DNA from: Gemmatimonadota bacterium
Lineage (GTDB): Bacteria > Gemmatimonadota > Gemmatimonadetes > Palauibacterales > KS3-K002
Length of the DNA stretch: 38,701 nt
Reading direction: 5' to 3'
Assembly: GCA_020344215.1 (NCBI GenBank)
Contig: CP070815.1
Location: 1,851,857-1,890,557, forward strand
Part shown: positions 31,776 to 38,701 of the stretch, in pieces
Layout: every line of letters starts with the position of its first letter
How positions within the stretch are numbered: the first letter of the stretch is position 1
The notes under the pieces: model-generated
The model's database searches: none
Told to the model about the DNA's origin: nothing
What the model saw: only the letters and a program-made list of their open reading frames with translations
Position numbers and translations under genes: made by a program

Positions 31776-32900
31776 ATGATGACTCGCCTATCTCGCTGGG
31801 GCCTGGTGTCGATCAGCCGGGGTGAATCGAGCGTCGAACGTCTGCGGCTACTGGCAGCACTCGCCCTGCTGTTCTGCGTGCTCGTTCCAACCTGCGCCTG
31901 CGACTCCGAGCCCACTGCCTTTGAATTCCCGCTCGCCGACCAGCATGGCATCGACGAGGCAAGGCTCGCCGAGGCATACACGAGCGCGCAGCGCTCTCAC
32001 ACGATCAACAGCCTGCTCGTGGAGCGACACGGCGTCTTGGTCGCGGAGGGTTACTTCAGGGGATACGTGGCCGATAGTCTCAACCGGGTCTGGTCGGTCA
32101 CCAAGAGCTTCACATCGGCTCTGATCGGAATCGCCATCGACGAAGGGTACATCGAGAGCGTCGATCAGACACTGGCGGATTACCTGGGCTCCGTTGTCGA
32201 CGAGCTGGACCCGGAGAAGGGCGCAATCACGATACGCCACCTGCTCACCATGAGCTCGGGTCTCCCCTGGATCGAGGAGGGAGAGGACTCGGAATACACG
32301 GACTGGGTGTCTGCTCCGGACCAGGTGGAGTACATCCTGGAGAAGCCGCTCGTTTATGAGCCGGGAACACAGTTCGACTACAGCGACGGCTCGGCCCACC
32401 TGGTCTCGGTCGTGCTGAGCGAGGCCACCGGCACGACGGCCCTCGACTTTGCACGGCAGCACCTGTTCGAGCCTCTCGGGTTCGGTCCCACCGAGTGGTG
32501 GGTCGACAACCGCGGCTACAACTTCGGCGGTGTCGGCCTTGGGATTCGCTCTCGCGACATGATCAGGTTCGGGAGGCTGTACCTCGACGGCGGTGCCTTT
32601 GGCACAAGCCAGATCATCCCGTCCGAGTGGGTGGGCGCCTCGACGCAGACCCAGATATCCCCGAACCTCTCCAACCCGGACGCATGGCGATACGGGTACT
32701 TCTGGTGGCTAGGCGACTGCGGGACGCACGACTGCTTTTGGGCCAGCGGGTATGCGGGACAGCTCATCGTAGTCGTACCCGGCCTCGATCTCGTGGTCGT
32801 TGCGACAAGTCCCTGGGACGGCGGCCGGCTGCGCGCGATGGACACCTGGGCGTTCGCGTTCAACCTGATCATGAGCGAAGTGCTGCCAGCGGTGAGATGA
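31776..32900 (+). CDS. Exported serine hydrolase, beta-lactamase (class C/EstB) fold
   Basis: A 374-residue penicillin-binding-protein-like hydrolase (Pfam Beta-lactamase type). The SxxK motif is S107-V-T-K110, the second motif is Y202-S-D (DYSDGS) and the third is a Gly-rich ASGYAGQ near residue 325 in place of KTG. This combination is typical of EstB-type esterases, D-aminopeptidases and 6-aminohexanoate-dimer hydrolase-like enzymes rather than true resistance beta-lactamases. A hydrophobic segment (about residues 23-42) ends in PTCACDS, possibly a lipobox, which implies export or membrane anchoring. Two consecutive ATGs start the gene. Substrate unknown. Confidence 0.88.
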   Translation: MMTRLSRWGLVSISRGESSVERLRLLAALALLFCVLVPTCACDSEPTAFEFPLADQHGIDEARLAEAYTSAQRSHTINSLLVERHGVLVAEGYFRGYVADSLNRVWSVTKSFTSALIGIAIDEGYIESVDQTLADYLGSVVDELDPEKGAITIRHLLTMSSGLPWIEEGEDSEYTDWVSAPDQVEYILEKPLVYEPGTQFDYSDGSAHLVSVVLSEATGTTALDFARQHLFEPLGFGPTEWWVDNRGYNFGGVGLGIRSRDMIRFGRLYLDGGAFGTSQIIPSEWVGASTQTQISPNLSNPDAWRYGYFWWLGDCGTHDCFWASGYAGQLIVVVPGLDLVVVATSPWDGGRLRAMDTWAFAFNLIMSEVLPAVR

Positions 32901-32995
32901 CTCCGCCTGCGTGCAGTGGCACGGCAAGTAGCGAAACCGGCCGGCGCAAGCGGTCGTAGTGTGGAGGCCGAGGCACCGCACAGGAGAACGCGACG

Positions 32996-34234
32996 ATGGA
33001 CCGCACACAGCGCGCACTAGGAGCTGGATTCTTCACCGTGTTCATGGTCGCCTGGAGCGTCTCTGCAGCGCAGGCGCAGGACCGGGCGCTCATCGAGCGG
33101 ATCGATCGCCGCCTGGAGAGCGTGCGCGAAGACCTGATCGCGGTGCGCCGCGACATCCACCGGCACCCGGAGGTCTCGGGCCGGGAGGAGCGGACGGCCG
33201 GGGTCGTCGCGGACCGGCTACGCGCGCTGGGGCTCGACGTTCAAACGGGGGTCGGCGGCCACGGGGTCGTAGGCATTCTTCAGGGTGGACGGTCCGGTTC
33301 CGTCGTCGCCTACCGGGCGGACATGGACGCGGTCTACTCCAACGCGTCCGATCCCGTGCCCTTCGCGTCGGAGACGCCGGGTGTCCGCCACATCTGCGGC
33401 CACGACATTCACACCACGGTGGCCCTCGGCATAGCCGAGGCCCTCACCGCGATACGCGATGACCTGCCGGGGACGGTCAAGTTCATCTTCCAGCCCGCCG
33501 AGGAGAACGTGCAGGGCGCCAGGGCGATGATCGAGGAAGGCGTACTCGACGATCCCGCGCCCGAGGCGATCTTCGCGGTTCACTCCGCCCCACTCGAGGT
33601 TGGCCAGATCGGAAGCGTCGAAGGGCTGGCGCTCCCCGGCCTCGACCGGGTTACAGTCACGCTGCGCGGCGACGGCCACTCCGACGAGGCCGCCGCGGCT
33701 TATGCGCAGGCGATCCGCGCGGTCAGCACAGGCGAAGCCGTTGCGCCGAGCGACTACGTGAACGCGATGGTCGGCCAGCCCCGGCCGGGCCGCCAGGGCG
33801 GAGAGTGGATGGTGACGGGTATAGTGCGAGCCGGGAGCCCCGAAGCACGCGCTCGGACCAAGCAAGCGATCGATGACGAGCTCGACGCGCTTACTTATGA
33901 CGGGATCTCGTACGAGCTCAGCTACGAAGAGCAATTACTTCCTGACATGGTCAACGACCCCGAGCTCGTCCGCAGCACGCTCGAGACGATCCGCTCCGTC
34001 GTCGGACCCGATCGGCTGCTCGAGATCAACCAAGTAACGCCGTTCTTCGGCGAGGACTTCGCTTACTACCAGCAGCACATCCCCGGCGCGATGTACTGGC
34101 TTGGCGTATCCAACAGCGAACTCGGCTACTACGGCCTGCCCCACAGTCCCGACTTCGTCGCCGACGAGGAATCGATAATCGTCGGCGCGAAGGCGATGGC
34201 CGCCCTGCTGCTCGACTATCTGGACAAGCACTGA
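32996..34234 (+). CDS. Exported M20-family amidohydrolase (hippurate hydrolase/carboxypeptidase-like)
   Basis: A 412-residue zinc or manganese peptidase of the M20D type. A signal peptide (residues 1-27, cleavage after AQA) indicates periplasmic location. Predicted metal ligands are all present: C134 and H136 in HICGHDIHT, E170 in FQPAEE, H196 in AVHSAP and H383 in GLPHSPDF; E169 would be the general base. Such enzymes remove N-acyl groups from amino acids. The lid domain is atypical: where relatives have GGHGAxPH, this protein has GDGHSDEAAAA, with His retained but the following motif changed. The start has an AGGAGA site 10 bases upstream. It follows the serine hydrolase on the same strand with a 95-base gap and converges on the TPR gene. 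Confidence 0.92.
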   Translation: MDRTQRALGAGFFTVFMVAWSVSAAQAQDRALIERIDRRLESVREDLIAVRRDIHRHPEVSGREERTAGVVADRLRALGLDVQTGVGGHGVVGILQGGRSGSVVAYRADMDAVYSNASDPVPFASETPGVRHICGHDIHTTVALGIAEALTAIRDDLPGTVKFIFQPAEENVQGARAMIEEGVLDDPAPEAIFAVHSAPLEVGQIGSVEGLALPGLDRVTVTLRGDGHSDEAAAAYAQAIRAVSTGEAVAPSDYVNAMVGQPRPGRQGGEWMVTGIVRAGSPEARARTKQAIDDELDALTYDGISYELSYEEQLLPDMVNDPELVRSTLETIRSVVGPDRLLEINQVTPFFGEDFAYYQQHIPGAMYWLGVSNSELGYYGLPHSPDFVADEESIIVGAKAMAALLLDYLDKH

Positions 34235-34239
34235 CCCGA

Positions 34240-34255
34240 GTGTCCGCTCGGACAC
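34240..34255. terminator. Hairpin between convergent genes
   Basis: GTGTCC-GCTC-GGACAC, a perfect 6-bp stem (extendable to 7) located six bases after the M20 gene stop codon. No U tract follows in either direction. It may help separate the M20 and TPR transcripts. Confidence 0.35.
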
Positions 34256-34320
34256 AACACGGCCGCCGGGATCGTGTCCGGGCCGGTGACGAGCTGACTG
34301 GCAGGCACACCCGAGCCGCG

Positions 34321-36279
34321 TCAGTCGGATCCCTGCAAGAGCGCCTGGAAGCGCGGGTGGTCGCGAAGCGGATCGAAGCTCGGCTCGAGGCGCAGTCGCC
34401 AGCGCGTGACCTCGCTGCGGACTGTGAGCAGCGTCTCGAGGTGGGCGATGGCCTCTTCGGGTTGGCCGAGCACGACAAGCGTCTCCGCGAAGTGGAAGAG
34501 CTGCTCTTCACCGGAGGCCCAGGGGTCGCTCAGTGTAGGTCGCAGCTCGAGCGCCCTTCGGCCGTGCGCCAGCGCCTCGTCGCGCCGGCCGAGCTTGGCG
34601 TAGATGAAGCCCAGCGAGGAATGATAGAACGCGTGGTCCGGTCGCTCCCGGATCAACTCCTCGTACACTCGCAAGGCCGCCTCGTACTCGGCTCCTGCTG
34701 CTTCGGCTCGTCCCATCAACTCGAGCAGCTGCGCTTTCCAGTAGAAGGGGCGGAGCGAATCGGCCTCTACCAGAGCGAGAGCCGTCTCGTAGTCCCTACC
34801 GTAGAGGGCGATGAGCACGCGATAGAACGCGGCGGGGTAGTTCTCGACATGGCGGGCCCCTTCCTCGAGCGCCGCAGCCGCGCCCGCCAGGTCCCCGTAA
34901 CCCCATAGGCGGACCTCGACCTTCTTGAAGTATCCGAGACCGTAATCCGGGCGGTTCGCGATGTAGATGTCGAGCCAGCGGTCTGCTTCCGCCCAGCGTC
35001 TCTGGACCAAGTAGGCCCAGGCGACCTGGTACCCCTGAAACAGCGACTTCGGGTCCCGCTCATAACTGGCGATGAAGAGGTCCGTCGCCTCCTCCGCCTC
35101 TCCCCGACTCAGCAAGAGTGACCCCATGTCGCTGAGCAGGACCGCATCGTTGGGACGGTCCTCGAGCGCGCGGCGGTACGCCGCCAGAGCGCCCTCGTAA
35201 TCCCTCTCGATCCATTCCAGATAGTTGCCCCGCGCCCGGTGGACCTCTGCCAGCTCCGGCGCGAGCTCCAGCGCCGTGGCCAGCGCGGCCCTGCCCTTCT
35301 GGAGCCGCTCCGGCGTGTGGTCCCAGCTGGAGGGCACATACAGGCGGGCGTGGACCACGGCGAGCTTGGCGTAGGCGAGCGCGAAGCTGGGGTCGAGCTC
35401 CGTGGCCATATCGTACATCTCGGCGGCTGCTTCCATCCCTTCTAGAGAGTACCGGTTGGCCACGTAGTAGTTGCCCTTTAGATAATAATTGTAGGCTTCC
35501 AGGTCTTGCGTAGGCCGCTCTTCTATGGACTGTCTCTCCTCGGGTGTGAGGGTCGCACGGAGCGCGCTCGCGATATTCTGTGCCAGCTCGCTCTGGATCG
35601 CGAAGATGTCCGCGACGTCGCGGTCATACGTTTCGGCCCACAGATGCCCTTCGGTCTCTACATCGATGAGCTGCGCGACGACCCGAACCCGGTCGCCGGC
35701 CCGCCGCACGCTACCCTCGAGCACCGAGGCGACCCCGAGATCCCTTCCTATCTCTCTGACCCGCTCTTCCGCATCGCGGTAGGCCATCACCGAGGTTCTG
35801 GCGATCACCCTCAGGTCACCGATCTTAGCCAGCTGGGTGATGACATCCTCGTGGATCCCATCCGCGAACGTCACGTCGTCTTCGGACCGGCCGATAGCGG
35901 CGAACGGCAGAACGGCGACGGATTTCGTGTAAAGCGGTCCGCTGGCCGACAGCGAGGCGCCGGACGCGCCGCTATCCTCGCCCGGCCGACCCCACAGGCT
36001 GAGCGCCACAGCGGCGATCAAGATCAGCGGCGCCAGCAGTCCGAGCTCGCGACCGCCAACCTGTTGCCGACCTCTCGCGCCGTGGTGCCATGCCAAGACG
36101 AGAACCGCGAAGAAGCCGACGGCGGCGAGTAGGGTTGCACTGCGGACCAGGTAGGGCGGCCAGCCGAAGGTAGCGACAACGAAGTCGAACGCCTCGAGAA
36201 AGAGCCAGGCGCCGGCCAGGTAGGCCACCGCCCACTGGCCGATTCTCCGTTCCCGTAAACGGCGGACGACGTCGGACAT
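34321..36279 (-). CDS. Membrane protein with TolB-like domain and TPR array
   Basis: A 652-residue protein. Three hydrophobic segments near the N-terminus (about residues 15-35, 41-63, 78-96) are followed by a TolB N-terminal/FlgO-like domain at about 115-240 (KSVAVLPFA, FADGIHEDVITQLAKI, LGVASVLEGSVRRAGDRVRV, ETYDRDVADIFAIQ). At least eight TPR-like helix pairs then fill residues 260-640. In related bacteria this TolB/TPR tail is often joined to an adenylate-cyclase, kinase or DNA-binding domain; here none is present, so it is probably a scaffold or signalling adaptor. The ATG at 36279 begins the canonical SDVVRRLRERRI start; the in-frame ATG at 36312 has no ribosome-binding site. It follows the PiT gene by 89 bases on the same strand. 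Confidence 0.85.
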   Translation of the reverse strand: MSDVVRRLRERRIGQWAVAYLAGAWLFLEAFDFVVATFGWPPYLVRSATLLAAVGFFAVLVLAWHHGARGRQQVGGRELGLLAPLILIAAVALSLWGRPGEDSGASGASLSASGPLYTKSVAVLPFAAIGRSEDDVTFADGIHEDVITQLAKIGDLRVIARTSVMAYRDAEERVREIGRDLGVASVLEGSVRRAGDRVRVVAQLIDVETEGHLWAETYDRDVADIFAIQSELAQNIASALRATLTPEERQSIEERPTQDLEAYNYYLKGNYYVANRYSLEGMEAAAEMYDMATELDPSFALAYAKLAVVHARLYVPSSWDHTPERLQKGRAALATALELAPELAEVHRARGNYLEWIERDYEGALAAYRRALEDRPNDAVLLSDMGSLLLSRGEAEEATDLFIASYERDPKSLFQGYQVAWAYLVQRRWAEADRWLDIYIANRPDYGLGYFKKVEVRLWGYGDLAGAAAALEEGARHVENYPAAFYRVLIALYGRDYETALALVEADSLRPFYWKAQLLELMGRAEAAGAEYEAALRVYEELIRERPDHAFYHSSLGFIYAKLGRRDEALAHGRRALELRPTLSDPWASGEEQLFHFAETLVVLGQPEEAIAHLETLLTVRSEVTRWRLRLEPSFDPLRDHPRFQALLQGSD

Positions 36280-36368
36280 ACGGAAACCTGACGATCGAGC
36301 GCGACCATCCACTACAATATGGCATCGCGCGCCGACCTATGCTGCAGCCTCAGTAGGCCACGGCAGGG

Positions 36369-37406
36369 CTACCCCGTCAGACCGAGCACGTGAGCCAGCC
36401 AGTAGAGAGCGCCGGCGGCGAAGGCCGACGCCGGAATGGTCAGGACCCACGCGACCACCATCTCTCCTGCCACGCCCCAGCGCACCGCCGAGGCTCTCCG
36501 TATCGCTCCCACACCCATGATCGCGCCGCTGATCGTGTGGGTCGTGCTCACCGGCACGCCGAGGAACGATGCGATCAGGATGGACGACGCGCCGCCTGTC
36601 TCGGCGGCGAAGCCTCCGATCGGTCTTAACTGGGTGATCCGGGTGCCCATGGTCCGGACGATGCGCCAGCCGCCGAAAAGCGTGCCCAGCGCGATCATGC
36701 CATAGGCCCCGAAGATCACCCAGACCGGCACGTGGTCGGCGTTGGGTAGGTACAGGAAGCTCAGCGGACTGCTCACATCGACAAACAGGAAGTTGCTCGA
36801 CGCCAGCAAGCCGACGATGATCCCCATCGTCTTCTGCGCGTCGTTGCTGCCGTGACTGAACGAGAAAGCGGCCGACGAAAGGAGCTGGAGACGGCGGAAC
36901 CAGCGGTCCACCCGGCCGGGCCGCGAGTTCCGCACGATCCACAGACTACCGATTCCGACTATGCCAGCGAAGAAGAAACCCAGGAGCGGCGACACGACGA
37001 TGGCAGCGAGCGGCTTGATCCAGCCGCTGACGATGAGGGCGTGCACCCCCGCCTTGGCGATCGCCGCGCCCGCGTAACCGCCCAGCAGGGCGTGCGAGGA
37101 GCTCGACGGTATCCCGTAGTACCAGGTGACGAGGTCCCAGAAGATCGCGCCCAACAGGGCGGCGAGGATGACCCACGGGTCGACGATCGACAGATCGACC
37201 AGCCCTTTCCCCACCGTCTTCGCCACCGCCGTGCCGAAGGTGAAGGCGGCGGCGAAATTCCAGAAAGCCGCCCAAGAGACAGCCTGCAGCGGCGTCAGCA
37301 CGCGCGTTGATACGATGGTCGCGATGGAGTTCGCGGAATCGTGGAAGCCGTTGACGAAGTCGAAGAAGAAGGCGATCAGGATCGTGACGACGACGAGTGT
37401 GACCAA
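36369..37406 (-). CDS. pit: Inorganic phosphate transporter, PiT family
   Basis: A 345-residue inner-membrane phosphate permease with about ten helices. The duplicated PiT signature is clear: FVNGFHDSANSIAT near residue 17 and SFSHGSNDAQKTMG near 190, with IPSSSSHALLGG and VPVSTTHTISGAIMG as the paired helical hairpins. Family members move metal-phosphate using the proton (or sodium) gradient. The start is a TTG at 37406 with a GGAGGTGCG site. It lies nine bases after the DUF47 gene, so the two form an operon. The symbol refers to family membership. Confidence 0.94.
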   Translation of the reverse strand: MVTLVVVTILIAFFFDFVNGFHDSANSIATIVSTRVLTPLQAVSWAAFWNFAAAFTFGTAVAKTVGKGLVDLSIVDPWVILAALLGAIFWDLVTWYYGIPSSSSHALLGGYAGAAIAKAGVHALIVSGWIKPLAAIVVSPLLGFFFAGIVGIGSLWIVRNSRPGRVDRWFRRLQLLSSAAFSFSHGSNDAQKTMGIIVGLLASSNFLFVDVSSPLSFLYLPNADHVPVWVIFGAYGMIALGTLFGGWRIVRTMGTRITQLRPIGGFAAETGGASSILIASFLGVPVSTTHTISGAIMGVGAIRRASAVRWGVAGEMVVAWVLTIPASAFAAGALYWLAHVLGLTG

Positions 37407-37415
37407 CGCACCTCC

Positions 37416-38036
37416 TCAGCCGTGCTTCAGGGCCACACCCTCGAGCGTGCCGGCCACGTGCTCACAGGCGTCGAGCGCGTCCTCGAGCTGGTTGATGACG
37501 TCCTTCCACTTGATCACTTCCAGCGGCTCGTGCGCGTCCGCGAAAAGCTCGCCCAAGGCCTCGTAGTAGAGAGCGTCGCCCGCCGTCTCCGTGCTCCTGA
37601 CCGCTTTCGTCGCCTTGAGGACAGGCCCCATCGCCGGAAGCGCCACTACCGCATCCGCCACTTCAGCACACGCCCGGCCCAGCAGCCGCGCCATCTCGCC
37701 TGCCGGTCGTGTCAGCCGCTCGATGCGGTACACCGCCGCCATTCGAATCACGTCCTCCGCCGTGTCGACGATCTCGTCGAGCCGGTCTGCCAGCAGGTGG
37801 ATGTCCTCGCGGTCGAACGGCGTGACGAACGTCGTCTCCATGCGGCGGAGCAGTTCATGGGTGATTGTATCGGCCTCGTGCTCGATCTTCGTGAGCTCCT
37901 CGGCGACGGCCGCGATGGAGGTGCGTCCGTCCGCACAGCGGGTAAACGCCTCGCCGACCTCGCGCACCGAGCCGGCGAGCTTGCGGAACAGGTCGAAGTA
38001 GGCCTTGTCCTGCGGGATGATCTTGCGAAGGAACAT
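37416..38036 (-). CDS. DUF47/PhoU-like phosphate transport accessory protein
   Basis: A 206-residue cytoplasmic all-helical protein of the DUF47 (Pit accessory) family, related to PhoU. Typical features: MFLRKIIPQDKAYFDLF at the N-terminus, IEHEADTITHELLRRM (about 51-66), TPFDREDIHLLADRLDEIVD (71-90), and near the C-terminus IKWKDVINQLEDALDACEHVA. The acidic clusters bind metals in PhoU-like proteins. DUF47 genes regularly precede PiT genes and modulate transport. The ATG at 38036 has a strong TTAGGAGGAGGT site. The longer frame to 38378 is not expected to be translated. Confidence 0.93.
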   Translation of the reverse strand: MFLRKIIPQDKAYFDLFRKLAGSVREVGEAFTRCADGRTSIAAVAEELTKIEHEADTITHELLRRMETTFVTPFDREDIHLLADRLDEIVDTAEDVIRMAAVYRIERLTRPAGEMARLLGRACAEVADAVVALPAMGPVLKATKAVRSTETAGDALYYEALGELFADAHEPLEVIKWKDVINQLEDALDACEHVAGTLEGVALKHG

Positions 38037-38408
38037 ACCTCCTCCTAAACAGATGACCGCAACCGCTGGCAACACGCCGGTGACTCGTAGCGTGTGAACG
38101 TGCCGCCGCGCGACGCTCGTACCCGCCCGGGGCGGCCAATACGAGCAGGTTGTCGGGGCGACGAGGAAGCGGTGCCTTGAACAGCTGACAATCGAAGTCC
38201 GAGCGCGCGCTTCGGCAAGAGGAGAACCGACACGGGTCCGCGCCCCACAGCCGGTTGTCAAGGCCGCTCGATCAGTCGCTCGAGCTGCGATAGCGAGCGT
38301 AGCGTAGGTGGTGGGGTGGGGTGGCGGTAAGCAGCCGTCGACTGCGGCTACTCCTTGCTCGCACGCTGGTGCTCGCATCTTCCGATAGCCCGCCCCATCT
38401 TACACCGC
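38037..38408. other. Divergent intergenic region with a G-rich tract
   Basis: A 372-base gap between the DUF47 operon (minus) and the kinase gene (plus), expected to hold both promoters, though none can be placed with confidence. A G-rich tract at 38307-38327 (GGTGGTGGGGTGGGGTGG and following) lies about 80 bases upstream of the kinase start and could fold as a two-layer G-quadruplex. I see no gene. Confidence 0.45.
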
Positions 38409-38701
38409 ATGACCGACGAACCCGATCGCCTGAGGGCTGCCCTCGCCGATCGGTACTCTATCGAGCGCCAGCTCGGTAGCGGCGGGATGGCCACTGTCTT
38501 TCTCGCTCAGGACCTCAAGCACGAGCGGTCGGTCGCCGTGAAGGTTCTGCGCCCCGAGCTCGCGGCCGTACTCGGAGCCGAGCGGTTCCTGCGCGAGATC
38601 AGGATCGCCGCGAACCTCAGTCACCCCCACGTCCTGCCACTCCACGACTCCGGCCAGGCCGACGGCTTCCTCTATTACGTCATGCCCTACATCGAGGGCG
38701 A
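38409..38701 (+). CDS. Serine/threonine protein kinase, N-terminal part
   Basis: The first 97 residues of a Hanks-type kinase, running off the window. The ATP-binding loop is LGSGGMATV (residues 22-30), the catalytic lysine K45 lies in VAVKVL, the alpha-C glutamate E63 in FLREI, and the hinge region in YYVMPYIEG. The DRYSIERQLG start and the LRPELAAVLGAERFL stretch are characteristic of the large kinase families of Gemmatimonadota and relatives, which often carry TolB-like or TPR tails; whether this one does cannot be seen. The ribosome-binding site is weak. It is divergent from the DUF47-PiT operon. Confidence 0.93.
   Translation, partial: MTDEPDRLRAALADRYSIERQLGSGGMATVFLAQDLKHERSVAVKVLRPELAAVLGAERFLREIRIAANLSHPHVLPLHDSGQADGFLYYVMPYIEG

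Noticed and set aside
31776..32900. An antibiotic-resistance beta-lactamase
   Set aside because: The third motif is SGYAGQ rather than KTG, and the sequence fits the esterase/aminopeptidase branch of the fold.

Overview
This 38.7 kb, GC-rich window looks like a chromosomal segment of a Gram-negative, free-living heterotroph, most likely a member of Gemmatimonadota or a close relative. That placement is an inference. It rests on a duplicated orphan FtsX-like permease (ADOP type), a DUF5916/CBM9 outer-membrane protein, a TolB-like TPR protein with N-terminal membrane segments, the style of the serine/threonine kinase (GSGGMATV loop), and the many exported peptidases and amidohydrolases. No rRNA, tRNA, CRISPR array or phage gene was seen.

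Layout. 1-6.3 kb: aconitase (C-terminus off the window), an exported octaheme cytochrome c of the hydroxylamine oxidoreductase family, an ACT-domain protein, and a cydAB quinol oxidase with a short Q-loop. Two clusters of heptamer-based inverted repeats sit against the stop codons here. 6.6-9.6 kb: a beta-CASP metallo-beta-lactamase RNase diverges from a type IV pilin-like gene followed by two small membrane-protein genes. 9.6-17.4 kb: a DUF5916 outer-membrane protein, a response regulator and histidine kinase (all minus strand), then a patatin/beta-barrel fusion protein and a second copy of the small two-helix membrane protein. 17.6-23.5 kb: an ADOP permease, a frameshifted TPR lipoprotein, a metallo-beta-lactamase hydrolase and a frameshifted CPBP protease. 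23.5-34.2 kb: a run of mostly exported hydrolases (S9 peptidase, metal amidohydrolase, SurE-like nucleotidase, serine beta-lactamase-fold hydrolase, M20 amidohydrolase) with an amino-acid permease coupled to a DDAH-type enzyme. 34.3-38.7 kb: a TolB-like TPR protein, a PiT phosphate transporter with its DUF47 partner, and the start of a Ser/Thr kinase.

The genes suggest aerobic or microaerobic growth on peptides and amino acids: extracytoplasmic peptidases release substrates, the APC permease takes them up and the TCA cycle (aconitase) burns them. Cytochrome bd and the octaheme cytochrome provide low-oxygen or nitrogen-oxide redox flexibility.

The most notable non-coding signals are: (i) a promoter-plus-leader block (CCCTGGAACAA-N15-GTATAYT-N21-GTTACCC) found with exact spacing at 8074 and 16803, heading two units that each carry one copy of the same small membrane protein; (ii) CTGACA half-sites phased at 10-11 bp upstream of both the kinase gene and the DUF5916 gene, a likely operator of the adjacent response regulator; (iii) the heptamer inverted repeats; (iv) a 188-bp nested palindrome resembling a MITE, whose end supplies the stop codon of the amidohydrolase gene; and (v) two single-base frameshifts, one at an A8/T8 run in the CPBP protease.
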